From NCBI GenBank assembly GCA_017435365.1, contig JAFSFD010000018.1:1-44408 (forward strand): DNA of 44,408 nt, in the 5' to 3' direction. This document shows, piece after piece, positions 27,973 through 35,643 of this stretch. Below the pieces are notes generated by a model. It was given only the letters and a program-made list of their open reading frames with translations, was not told where the DNA came from and ran no database searches. This DNA comes from Akkermansia sp. (GTDB lineage: Bacteria > Verrucomicrobiota > Verrucomicrobiia > Verrucomicrobiales > Akkermansiaceae). The position numbers were made by a program, and so were the translations under genes. Within the stretch, counting starts at the first letter, position 1. The number at the start of each line of letters is the position of its first letter.

Positions 27973-29202
27973 TTATTCAATAGCGCCCCAGTGGGACGTG
28001 AAGGGCCAGAGGGTGAAAGAGGCCGGGCCGATGATGTTGTACTGGCGCACGGGACCCCAGTAGCGGGAGTCGAGAGAATTGGTGGTGTTATCGCCCAGCG
28101 CGGCGTATTCCCGCATATTGGGGTCGCTGGTTTTCTGCAGGTGCACCGGGCTCAGGTCTGTCATGTACGCCAGCGGATTGGCGCGGTGGGGCAGCTGCTG
28201 GTAGCCCTCCTGGTTGTACGGGGCCTTGCCGGAGGCCACCCGGGCAATGGTGGCTTCTTCTGCTGCCTTGCCGTTCACCAGGAGGAAGGGGGGGGCAATC
28301 TGCAGCGTGTCGCCGGGCAGGCCGCACAGGCGCTTGATATAGTGAGTGCCGTCCTGCTGGTCATTCATGCGCAAAGCCGAGGGCGGTTGCATGGAGGTGT
28401 TGATGTTGCGGGTATCAAACACAAAGGTCTCGCCCCGCTGCGGTTGGCGGAAATGGTAGGCTACGCGGTTCACCAGAATCATATCGCCGGCATCCACCCG
28501 GGCGCGGATGATGGTCTCGCCGGGGCGGTAGCTGCCCAGCCGGATGCCGTTGGGTGTTTCAATGAACTTTCCTTGTTCCTTGAGGTATTGCATGACTGCC
28601 CCCTTGGCAGAGGGGATGTTGACTTTGCTGCCGTCACTGAAGCTGAGCGTTGTTTCGGTGAAAAGCAGGTATTTGGGGTGGTCTTCGATGTTGACCAGCG
28701 ATTTATAATTCTCGGCAGTGGCTTCCACATAGGCGCTGCCCAGGGTCAGCATGTCCCAGGCCTGCCGCGCCACTCCGGGTACTTCATCCACCGGGTGCAC
28801 GATGATGCCGTTCAGACTGGGCTGCATGGAGCCGGTTGGAATGCGGAAAGGCTGCACGTAGTACGTGCGCAGCCCCAGGAAGATGACCATGATGACGAAG
28901 AAGGATTCCACCATTTCCACCACAGCGCCGCGTTTGAAGCCCGGCATGGCTTCGCACTGCACCCCTGCGAGCTTGACCAGGCGCCCGCATTCTTCCTTGT
29001 CCCAATTCTGCAGAGCCGTGTGAATGTCCTCTGAGAGTTTTCCGCAGGTCCGGAGGGTGGCCTCATCCAGCGTGTGGCGGTGAAAATTGGCATAGCGGGT
29101 CAGGGCGGCGCAGGTCTCGCGACCGGCACGGCGCCAGGCCGGGGTGAACCAGGCCAGCGCGTTGTCCAGAATCCAGAATAATAGGGGCTTGATGTATTTC
29201 AT
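27973..29202 (-). CDS. lepB: Signal peptidase I (LepB), enlarged
   Basis: 409 residues. It cleaves signal peptides at the periplasmic face. The catalytic Ser125 is in RIPTGSMQPSL directly after a membrane helix (about 96-113), and the general-base Lys is in HYIKRLCGLPGD. The family's GDNTTNSLDSRYWGPV box is near the C-terminus. A charged N-terminal segment of ~95 residues and an insertion between the Ser and Lys boxes make it longer than E. coli LepB (324). Upstream, AGGGGACATCCCCCT can form a hairpin just before the ATG. The next gene begins 25 bases downstream. Confidence 0.93.
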   Translation of the reverse strand: MKYIKPLLFWILDNALAWFTPAWRRAGRETCAALTRYANFHRHTLDEATLRTCGKLSEDIHTALQNWDKEECGRLVKLAGVQCEAMPGFKRGAVVEMVESFFVIMVIFLGLRTYYVQPFRIPTGSMQPSLNGIIVHPVDEVPGVARQAWDMLTLGSAYVEATAENYKSLVNIEDHPKYLLFTETTLSFSDGSKVNIPSAKGAVMQYLKEQGKFIETPNGIRLGSYRPGETIIRARVDAGDMILVNRVAYHFRQPQRGETFVFDTRNINTSMQPPSALRMNDQQDGTHYIKRLCGLPGDTLQIAPPFLLVNGKAAEEATIARVASGKAPYNQEGYQQLPHRANPLAYMTDLSPVHLQKTSDPNMREYAALGDNTTNSLDSRYWGPVRQYNIIGPASFTLWPFTSHWGAIE

Positions 29203-29333
29203 GCAGCAGGGGGATGTCCCCTATTCTACACGTTTACTGCCGGAAGAAAAGCAGAAAGTGTGCCCCGGCGGGGCCTCATCGCCGGAAATAAAAAATAAAT
29301 CCGAGTTTAGAGCCCTCGGAGCACGGGGCTCTT

Positions 29334-30329
29334 TTATTCCCCCGTATATAGATTCACCAGCTTTCTGTCCGGCGAGGCCATGGGGGTGGCGGCCAGTTCT
29401 GAAAGGGGGATGAATTCCTCGCCGGGCAGGGGGACGGTATCGGCCGGGGCGCGGTAGAGGTGGCGGGTGACCTTGTAGCGGGTGATGCTGTATTTCTGGT
29501 CGGTGATGTGGGGGAGGGCGGCGCAGTGCTCTGCGGGGCGGCGGGGCAGGCGGTACATGCCTTCGTGGCGCTTGCCGCCGGCCTGTTTTTCCATGAGGAG
29601 CCCGGCGGGGGTGAGCAGCAGGATATCGTGGTGCTCCACGGCGGTTATTTCCTTTCTGGGCAGCTTCACGGGCAGGGCGGCGGGATTCGTGGCGCGGCAC
29701 CAGCTGCGCAGCGGGCAGAGCAGGCAGTCCGGCTCGCTGCTGCCGGTGCAGATGGTCTGCCCCAGTTCCATGAGTGCGGAGTTATAGGCGCGCGCATTGG
29801 TGGGGTGCACCAGGGCGGCGGCCCATTTCCAGTGCAGTTTGCGGCCGGCGGGTGAATCCACCGGGGTGGTATCATTGAACAGGCGGGCAAACACGCGTGA
29901 GACATTCGCATCTACCAGCGGAGCCGGGCGGTTGAAGGCAAAGCTGAGCACCGCGCCCACCGTGTAGTCGCCGATGCCGGGCAAGGCGCGGATATCCGCC
30001 TCCGCCGTGGGGAACTGCCCGCCGTGCTGCTGCACGATGGCGCGGGCGGCGGCTTGCAGGGCGCGCACGCGGCGGTAGTACCCCAGCCCCTCCCAGGAGC
30101 GCAGGGCTTCCTCCTCCGTGGCGGCGGCCAGGGCCGCGGGGGTGGGGAATTGTGCCATCCACCCCTCGTAGCGCCCCAGTACGGTGGGGATGGTGGTCTG
30201 CTGGAGCATGATTTCGCTCACCAGGATGGCCCAGGGCTCCGTGGTGCGCCGCCAGGGGTAGTCCCGCCCGTGGGCGGTGAACCAATCCACCAGGGCCTGC
30301 GCTATTTCCTGCGCATGCGGAATGCTCAT
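29334..30329 (-). CDS. mutY: A/G-specific adenine glycosylase MutY
   Basis: 331 residues. MutY removes adenine mispaired with 8-oxoguanine. Visible features are PWRRTTEPWAILVSEIMLQQ with catalytic Glu39, the helix-hairpin-helix LPGIGDYTVGAV, catalytic Asp in PLVDANVSRV, and four Cys for the iron-sulfur cluster (C-x7-C-x2-C-x5-C; MutY usually has x6 first). A NUDIX-like C-terminal domain follows and ends early. The ATG overlaps the TGA of the sulP gene by four bases (ATGA), so the two are translated as an operon. A hairpin of AGAGCCC/GGGCTCT lies just past the stop. Confidence 0.93.
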   Translation of the reverse strand: MSIPHAQEIAQALVDWFTAHGRDYPWRRTTEPWAILVSEIMLQQTTIPTVLGRYEGWMAQFPTPAALAAATEEEALRSWEGLGYYRRVRALQAAARAIVQQHGGQFPTAEADIRALPGIGDYTVGAVLSFAFNRPAPLVDANVSRVFARLFNDTTPVDSPAGRKLHWKWAAALVHPTNARAYNSALMELGQTICTGSSEPDCLLCPLRSWCRATNPAALPVKLPRKEITAVEHHDILLLTPAGLLMEKQAGGKRHEGMYRLPRRPAEHCAALPHITDQKYSITRYKVTRHLYRAPADTVPLPGEEFIPLSELAATPMASPDRKLVNLYTGE

Positions 30330-32164
30330 TTGGTCTGCGTGGTGTAGATGGAGATATCTGCCTGCTTCGTGCCCAGCAGGGTCTGGGCGCGCATGAGGGC
30401 CTTGCGGGTGGACATGTTCGGGTTCTTAGGCTCTATAAGGAAGATGTTGCTTTCTCCCTTCTGGCAGCCCTGCTGCAGTACCTCAATCACGCCGCTGCGC
30501 TTCAGGATGCGGAAGACCTTGCGACCCGCACCGGAGATGATGATGTGGCGCCCTTTTTCTCGAATGAAGCGGATGAGTTCTTCCAGTGCGCAGACGGAGG
30601 TGGCATCCAGATTGCGGGCGTTGCGCATGCGCAGCACCACCACGGCCAGGCTCGGGTCCTCGGCAATGCGGGCTACCTGGCGGCGGAACAGATCTGCTGC
30701 TCCGAAGAAGAGGTCGCCCTCCACGTGTACGATGGAAATCTGCGGGAGCCGCTGCTCGCTCTTATCCAGCTCGCGCAGGGTGCCGGCATCGTCGAAGGTG
30801 TATTCCACCAGCTCGGGTTTGGCGGCCTTGCGCAGGAAGAGGGAGACGGAGAGAATCACGCCCACGAAGATGGCAATGTGCAGCGGCAGCAGCAGCGCCG
30901 CACCGAAGGTGATGAGCAGCACGGTGGCATCTCCCTTGGTGGAACGGAAACAGATGCGCAGCAGCTTCTTATCATACAGCGAAATCGCATTCGCCAGCAC
31001 CAGCGCGGCCAGCACGCTGTGCGGTATCTTCGAGATGAGCGGGAAATTCGCCAGAATAAAGGTGATGCCCAGGCAGATGAGCCCGCAGTATACACCGGCA
31101 AAACGCGTGGCCGCCCCGGCGGTGAAATTGAGCATGGAGCGCGTGAGCGAGGCAGAGCAGGGCAGCGAGGTGGTGAGCGCGGAGCCCATGTTGGCCATGC
31201 CCACGGCGAAGGTGTCCTGATTCAGGTTGAGCGGCTCGCCGGTCTTGGCCGAGAGGGTCTTGCTCATCACGGTCTGCTCCAGCGTGGCCAGGAAGGCGAT
31301 ACCCACTATCACCGGGATGAGCTCGTTGATGTATTCCGGCAGCTCCCAGATGGCCGGCGGGCGGCAGACCAGGTCGCTCATGGTGAAATCGCGCAGCATG
31401 CGCACCCCCGCAAAGTGCCCGCCGGTCCAGGGCTGGCTCAGCATCCAGTTCAGCGCACTCATCACCAGCAGAATCACCGCAAAGGTGGGCAGGCGCTTCA
31501 GGTATTTCTTCAGCGGGATGAACAGCGCAAAGCTCAGCACGCCCAGCACGATGGGCTGCCACTGCACCAGGTGCAGGTTGTTCAGAATGGCGCTGGTCAT
31601 GGTGAAGAAGGAGCTGCCTGCCTCCACGTCGTTGATGCCCAGCACATAGCGCGCCTGCGAGGCGATGATGAGCGTGGCCGCGCCGGTCACATAGCCCACC
31701 AGCACACTGCGGCTCACGAACTGCAGCATCTCCGTGGCTTTCACAAAGGCCCCGATGACGCAGAGCAGCCCCGCCAGAAACACGATGAGCGGCACAAAGA
31801 TATGCGGCTGGCTCTGGATGCCCGGGGATGAGGCCAGGAAGAAACTGGCCAGCATGAAGGCGGTGGCGTTGCTCGGCCCGCTCACCGTGAGGCTGCAGCG
31901 CGTGAACAGCGGCGCTATGAAGGTGCCCACCGTGGCGGCCATGATGCCGTAGATGCTGTCCAGCCCGGCCATGGCGGCAAAGGCCATGCCCTGCGGCAGC
32001 CCTACCAGCGCCACATCCGTGGCGGCTTTCAAATCCCGCCCTGCCTTGCTCAGGGTGTACCCTTGCAGCGCATGCCTTGCCGGCAGCGGGTCTATCATCC
32101 CCTGCGACAGAAAATGACGCACGCTCTTCCAGCCCCACCGCGCTCTGTTTGCCAGAATTCCCAT
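30326..32164 (-). CDS. SulP-family anion transporter with STAS domain
   Basis: 612 residues. The N-terminal ~430 residues are membrane helices with SulP motifs (ALVGLPQGMAFAAMAGLDSIYG, then SGPSNATAFMLASFF). A cytosolic STAS domain follows (about 450-560, ISIVHVEGDLFFGAADLF...RNARNLDATSVCALEELI). Members carry sulfate, bicarbonate or dicarboxylates, and the substrate here is not evident. A ~40-residue tail follows the STAS domain. It has its own promoter with a 9-base gap to the ATG and overlaps mutY. Confidence 0.92.
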   Translation of the reverse strand: MGILANRARWGWKSVRHFLSQGMIDPLPARHALQGYTLSKAGRDLKAATDVALVGLPQGMAFAAMAGLDSIYGIMAATVGTFIAPLFTRCSLTVSGPSNATAFMLASFFLASSPGIQSQPHIFVPLIVFLAGLLCVIGAFVKATEMLQFVSRSVLVGYVTGAATLIIASQARYVLGINDVEAGSSFFTMTSAILNNLHLVQWQPIVLGVLSFALFIPLKKYLKRLPTFAVILLVMSALNWMLSQPWTGGHFAGVRMLRDFTMSDLVCRPPAIWELPEYINELIPVIVGIAFLATLEQTVMSKTLSAKTGEPLNLNQDTFAVGMANMGSALTTSLPCSASLTRSMLNFTAGAATRFAGVYCGLICLGITFILANFPLISKIPHSVLAALVLANAISLYDKKLLRICFRSTKGDATVLLITFGAALLLPLHIAIFVGVILSVSLFLRKAAKPELVEYTFDDAGTLRELDKSEQRLPQISIVHVEGDLFFGAADLFRRQVARIAEDPSLAVVVLRMRNARNLDATSVCALEELIRFIREKGRHIIISGAGRKVFRILKRSGVIEVLQQGCQKGESNIFLIEPKNPNMSTRKALMRAQTLLGTKQADISIYTTQTK

Positions 32165-32173
32165 TTGCCACCT

Positions 32174-32202
32174 ATACTAACACCGAATACCCGTTTCCGC
32201 AA
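32174..32202 (-). promoter_or_regulatory. Promoter of sulP-mutY
   Basis: On the minus strand TTGCGG (32202-32197), 17-base spacer, TAGTAT (32179-32174). The -35 lies in a TTTCCGC-AA-GCGGAAA palindrome (32194-32209). Confidence 0.65.
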
Positions 32203-32262
32203 GCGGAAAGCGCTTTTTTGGTGCTACAATCGGCAAATTGTTGAAACATGCTAACATTATCC

Positions 32263-32291
32263 TTGCTTTTTTCTGTCATTCGTGGTAGTTT
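32263..32291 (+). promoter_or_regulatory. Promoter of the duplicated-domain lipoprotein
   Basis: TTGCTT (32263-32268), 17-base spacer, TAGTTT (32286-32291), 10 bases to the ATG. Confidence 0.65.
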
Positions 32292-32301
32292 CTGTGTCAG
32301 C

Positions 32302-33576
32302 ATGAAGATTAAATACTGTCTCGTAGCCAGTGCTGCCATGGTGGTAGCCTCCTGTAGTTCTACAGATAACACGGTTGTGAACAACCGTGCCAGTGTAGTG
32401 ACCAAACCGCAGACTGCCAAGCCTGCGCAGTACCTCGCCCTGCCCGGACAGGCCGCTGTGGCCGTGGGCAGCGCCGATGTTGATGCCGCTTTTGATTCCC
32501 AGGTAGCCCAGTACGGCGGTCAGCCGCAGACGGGTGCCGCCATGGGTGCCGCGATGGGCCAGGCCGCTGCCAACACGGTGGCCGGTGCGCTTGCCCCCAT
32601 GCAGTACACGCCGTCGCCGATGCTGCCCACCACCCCGGCTGCCACTCAGCCCACGTATATCCACCAGACGGCGATGCCCGGTCAGGTGGCCATCGGTACC
32701 GACCCCGGCATGGGGATGGCTCCCGGCATTCCCGGTGCAGCCGTGCCCATGAACTATTCCGTGCGCATCACGAACAGCACCCCGGGCAAGATTTTTGTGG
32801 AAGCCCAGGATGCCGCCGGTGCCATTTATCCCTGCGGGTTCATGGATGGTGGCCGCAGCGCCACTACTCCGCTGGAGCAGGCCGACCCCATCGTGGGACC
32901 CATCACGATTGTGGTGCGTGACCCGGATAAGGAAGGCGCCCCGGAGATTCGCCGTTTCAAGGTGAATCCCCCCGCTTACTATGCCGGCAAGACCGTGGGT
33001 ATCAGCATTATCCCCGGTGGTAAGTACCACGCCAGCGTGGATGGCAATGTGTACGCCAGTGGCGAGGCCGTGACCCCGCCGCCGACCGTGGTGCCCCAGA
33101 TGACCACCGTGACCCCCATGCCTGCCGCCGGTGGCGCGATGAGTTACTCCGTGAAGATTACGAACACCACCCCGGGCCGCATTCTGGTGGAAGCCCGCGA
33201 TGCTGCCGGTGTGGAATTCCCCTGCGGTGAAATGGCCGGTGGTGCCAGCGCCGTGACCCCGCGCGAACAGGCCGCCCCCATCAAGGGCCCGATTACTATC
33301 ATCGTGCGCGACCCGGATAAGGAAGGCCAGCCGGAAATTCGCCGTTACAAGGTGAACCCGCCCGCCAACTATGCCGGCAAGACCCTCGGCATCAGCATCG
33401 TGCCCGGTGGTCAGTACCACGCCGATATCGATGGCCAGGTGTACTACACCTACACCCCGCCCGAGGCTCCGCCCACCACTAACCCGCAGCCCCAGCCGGT
33501 TGCCCCCGCAGCCCCTGCGGCCCCGGCAGTCCCCGCTGCTGCTCCGGCTCCTGCTGCCACACCGGCCGGTGTGTAA
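32302..33576 (+). CDS. Lipoprotein with two tandem ~105-aa repeats, function unknown
   Basis: 424 residues. The signal peptide ends in lipobox VASC (Cys18). A Gly/Ala/Met/Pro-rich stretch follows, then two homologous domains at about 150-256 and 280-384. Each starts YSV-ITN-TPG and carries one Cys in a PCG motif. Each also holds PITIVVRDPDKEG (second copy PITIIVRDPDKEG) and KVNPP-YAGKT-GISI-PGG-YH. By eye the copies are about three-quarters identical. The tail is Pro/Ala-rich. The domain is probably a beta-sandwich, but I do not recognise it. The frame reads on upstream to an ATG at 32248. The 32302 start gives the lipoprotein signal and fits the promoter. Confidence 0.85.
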   Translation: MKIKYCLVASAAMVVASCSSTDNTVVNNRASVVTKPQTAKPAQYLALPGQAAVAVGSADVDAAFDSQVAQYGGQPQTGAAMGAAMGQAAANTVAGALAPMQYTPSPMLPTTPAATQPTYIHQTAMPGQVAIGTDPGMGMAPGIPGAAVPMNYSVRITNSTPGKIFVEAQDAAGAIYPCGFMDGGRSATTPLEQADPIVGPITIVVRDPDKEGAPEIRRFKVNPPAYYAGKTVGISIIPGGKYHASVDGNVYASGEAVTPPPTVVPQMTTVTPMPAAGGAMSYSVKITNTTPGRILVEARDAAGVEFPCGEMAGGASAVTPREQAAPIKGPITIIVRDPDKEGQPEIRRYKVNPPANYAGKTLGISIVPGGQYHADIDGQVYYTYTPPEAPPTTNPQPQPVAPAAPAAPAVPAAAPAPAATPAGV

Positions 33577-33602
33577 GCGAGGTCAATAGAAAAATTACAC
33601 GA

Positions 33603-33638
33603 GGAACCGCTTTCCGCACGGAAAGCGGTTTCCTGTTT
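33603..33638 (+). terminator. Terminator of the duplicated-domain lipoprotein gene
   Basis: GGAACCGCTTTCCG pairs with CGGAAAGCGGTTTCC over a two-base loop, followed by TGTTT. Confidence 0.75.
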
Positions 33639-33648
33639 CTGATGCATC

Positions 33649-33677
33649 TTGCGCGGAAGCGGAGGCGGGGCTATACC
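33649..33677 (+). promoter_or_regulatory. Promoter of the holin-like/endolysin pair
   Basis: TTGCGC (33649-33654), 17-base spacer, TATACC (33672-33677), then 6 bases to ATG 33684. Predicted leaderless. Confidence 0.55.
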
Positions 33678-33683
33678 ATAGGC

Positions 33684-33902
33684 ATGTGCAAACCATTTCG
33701 CGACTACCTGACCCTCACCCGCGAATACACGCGGGAAATCATCACCTTCGGCGGCTTTGCGCTGGTATGCTTCGTGTATGGCGATTTTCGCCAGCTCGCC
33801 CGCGACCAGGCCACCACCGCCGCGCAGACCGTGGAAATCCTGCGTGCTATGGATATCCGCCTCTCTGCCATTGAACACCTGGCCACCCCTGCCGCTAAAT
33901 GA
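33684..33902 (+). CDS. Small single-span membrane protein (holin- or spanin-like)
   Basis: 72 residues: a charged N-terminus, one membrane helix (about 18-33, IITFGGFALVCFVYG) and a helical tail (RQLARDQATTAAQTVEILRAM...). The four-base ATGA overlap with a downstream endolysin-type gene suggests a lysis or export pair, since phage holins and endolysins are often arranged this way. No family was recognised. A frame extension to an ATG at 33642 would start before the -10 box, so ATG 33684 is preferred. Confidence 0.6.
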   Translation: MCKPFRDYLTLTREYTREIITFGGFALVCFVYGDFRQLARDQATTAAQTVEILRAMDIRLSAIEHLATPAAK

Positions 33903-34480
33903 AAACCACCATTCGCCGCATTCAGCAGCACCTCGGCCTCGCGCAGGATGGCATCATCGGCCCCGTCACCCTGCGGGCCATTTGCTCCGCCCTGGGTATC
34001 AGGGAAGTGCCCACCTGGCCCACCCAGACCGAAGTGCGCCGCGGAACCAGCATCTTCGGCGATCCCGGCAGGGAAGAGCAGCTCGTAAACATCATTCCCG
34101 CCTACCAGTTGTATTTTGAAGGGAAGCCCGTGCGCAGTATCCGCGTACACCGGCTCATTGCCCCGCACGTGAAGGCCGCACTGGAAGAGGTGTTGCAGCA
34201 TTATGGCCCGGAGAAAATACACCGCCTGGGCCTCGACCAGTACGGCGGCAGCTACAACTTCCGCCCCACCGCCACCGGCCGGAGCCTCTCCATGCATGCC
34301 TGGGGTATTGCGCTCGACTTTGCCCCGGCCACCAATGCCTATGCCCTCAAGTCGCCCCGAGCCACCCTCTCCCATCCGGCGTGCGAAGCATGGTGGCGCA
34401 TCTGGGAAGCGCACGGTGCCACCTCCCTGGGCCGCGCGCGCAATTACGACTGGATGCACCTGCAATTCGCCGGGCTATAG
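33899..34480 (+). CDS. M15-family peptidase with peptidoglycan-binding N-terminus (endolysin-like)
   Basis: 193 residues. The N-terminus (MKTTIRRIQQHLGLAQDG then IIGPVTLRAI) matches the short PG_binding_1 repeat. The C-terminal half is an M15 D,D- or L,D-peptidase. The zinc motif SxHxxGxAxD appears as SMHAWGIALD and the final ligand as YDWMHLQF. There is no signal peptide, so it would need a holin-like partner to reach the wall, and the overlapping membrane gene fits that. No other phage genes are present. Confidence 0.82.
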   Translation: MKTTIRRIQQHLGLAQDGIIGPVTLRAICSALGIREVPTWPTQTEVRRGTSIFGDPGREEQLVNIIPAYQLYFEGKPVRSIRVHRLIAPHVKAALEEVLQHYGPEKIHRLGLDQYGGSYNFRPTATGRSLSMHAWGIALDFAPATNAYALKSPRATLSHPACEAWWRIWEAHGATSLGRARNYDWMHLQFAGL

Positions 34481-34535
34481 GGCTCCTGCCATTCCCGCTA
34501 CCACTCCGACCACATTCAATTGACAATGGGGAACT

Positions 34536-34671
34536 TCTAATAACTCGAAACTAATCAACAAATTGGAATTTGTGGGGAAACTCTGTCGGAGCACGGGACT
34601 TCAGTCCCGATTGGAAGCACCGTTATTTCGGGACTGAAGTCCCGTGCCCCGACAACGACAAACATCAATTT
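34536..34671 (-). repeat. 112-bp inverted-repeat element, copy 4, plus 24-bp shared flank
   Basis: The element (34560-34671) is inverted relative to copies 1-3. The 24 bases before it (TCTAATAACTCGAAACTAAT...) also occur, with 2 differences, before copy 5 at 38106. This makes a 136-bp direct repeat around the bPH/M60 segment. Confidence 0.9.
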
Positions 34672-34743
34672 ATCGAGCTGTTGGGGGGATTTTCCAATGT
34701 TGTTGATATTTTTATTGCACTTACAAAGTCATTGGGACACACG
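34671..34743 (+). repeat. ~72-bp direct repeat, copy A (upstream of the bPH gene)
   Basis: TATCGAGCTG...GGGGGG...TGATATTT-TATTGC...ACAAA-TC-TTGGGACACACG recurs at 35511-35579, directly behind the bPH gene. Each copy lies upstream of a gene, which suggests a duplicated leader region. Confidence 0.75.
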
Positions 34744-34776
34744 TGTGGCAGAAATACAGCAACATGCCCTACGCGC

Positions 34777-34805
34777 TTGAATAGAGGGGGCGGAATTGAT
34801 ATAAT
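34777..34805 (+). promoter_or_regulatory. Promoter of the bPH-domain gene
   Basis: TTGAAT (34777-34782), 17-base spacer, TATAAT (34800-34805). Closely related to the promoter at 43265-43293, including spacer sequence. Confidence 0.8.
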
Positions 34806-34837
34806 GCCTCGTAACCGATACACACATAGTTATAACG

Positions 34838-35509
34838 ATGGCAGACTATGCCCCCAGACTTGACCAGAGGGAATCCCTTACGTGGAGGGAGCGGCGCGTT
34901 ATTGACCGTACCCTGGGCATGGATGAGCAACTGGTGCTGGTCACGCGACCGGACCCCACTATCCTGAAGGCAGAGCTGCTCATTCATTTCGGGATAGCCG
35001 CTTTCGCCCTGATAGTGAGTGAGGGCGGGCTTTTTGTGCTTCCGTTTGCCATCCTGCTCTGCGTCATTCCATGGTTCAGGAAATGCTATAAACGGCGTAC
35101 CCTCTATCTGGTCACCGACCGCCGGTGCATCATCCTGACCCCCAGACTCCTGCCGGGCATGGACTGCAAATCATATCCGCTGGAACCCAGGCTTATCAAG
35201 GAGTACGAGATTTTCAGCGGTGGCGTAGGCAATATCGCATTTGATTACGACCATAGCGCCCCCGTTGACTCCTGCGGCTACGACCCCAAGGACGACCGCA
35301 GCCCTCTGGGATTCCTGGACTTGCCGCAATGCAAGCGAGTGGTCACCCTTATCCGGAAGCAGATAAAGAAGCTGCACAAGCTCGACTACCTGCCGCCCGC
35401 ACCGCTGCCCCAGGAGGAGAAGCTTGCCGGCACCGATGGAATATTTGTCCCCTTTGCTGAGCAGATTCAGGACAGGATGAAGGAAATCAAGGTGCAAAAA
35501 GAGGACTGA
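34838..35509 (+). CDS. Membrane protein with bacterial PH-like domain, function unknown
   Basis: 223 residues. A charged N-terminus is followed by two hydrophobic segments forming a hairpin (about 45-80, IHFGIAAFALIVSEGGLFVLP and on to IPWF). A small beta-rich domain comes next, with YLVTDRRCIILTPRL, the typical start of the bPH_2 (DUF304-like) fold. The C-terminus is charged and helical, presumably cytosolic. The gene has its own consensus promoter with a ~26-nt leader. It is bracketed by the 72-bp direct repeat, so it may be a later arrival ahead of the M60 gene. Confidence 0.65.
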   Translation: MADYAPRLDQRESLTWRERRVIDRTLGMDEQLVLVTRPDPTILKAELLIHFGIAAFALIVSEGGLFVLPFAILLCVIPWFRKCYKRRTLYLVTDRRCIILTPRLLPGMDCKSYPLEPRLIKEYEIFSGGVGNIAFDYDHSAPVDSCGYDPKDDRSPLGFLDLPQCKRVVTLIRKQIKKLHKLDYLPPAPLPQEEKLAGTDGIFVPFAEQIQDRMKEIKVQKED

Positions 35510-35510
35510 T

Positions 35511-35579
35511 TATCGAGCTGCGGGGGGGCTTTTTCTGTTACTGATATTTCTATTGCTTACAAAATCTTTGGGACACACG
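35511..35579 (+). repeat. ~70-bp direct repeat, copy B (upstream of the M60 gene)
   Basis: Begins TATCGAGCTGC one base after the stop of the bPH gene and follows copy A to GGGACACACG with scattered differences. Confidence 0.75.
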
Positions 35580-35609
35580 CACCCAGATAGGAGCACCTGA
35601 AAAAAATAC

Positions 35610-35637
35610 TTGATAATTGGCTCAAATGTGTCAGAAT
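35610..35637 (+). promoter_or_regulatory. Possible promoter of the M60 peptidase gene
   Basis: TTGATA (35610-35615), 16-base spacer, CAGAAT (35632-35637), 6 bases to the ATG. The -10 is imperfect. Confidence 0.4.
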
Positions 35638-35643
35638 CAAGCT

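Noticed and set aside
29312..29337. CGGAGCACGGGGCTC hairpin after mutY as a sixth copy of the 112-bp element
   Set aside because: Only about 11 bases match the element arm and no termini are present. It is more likely a simple hairpin.
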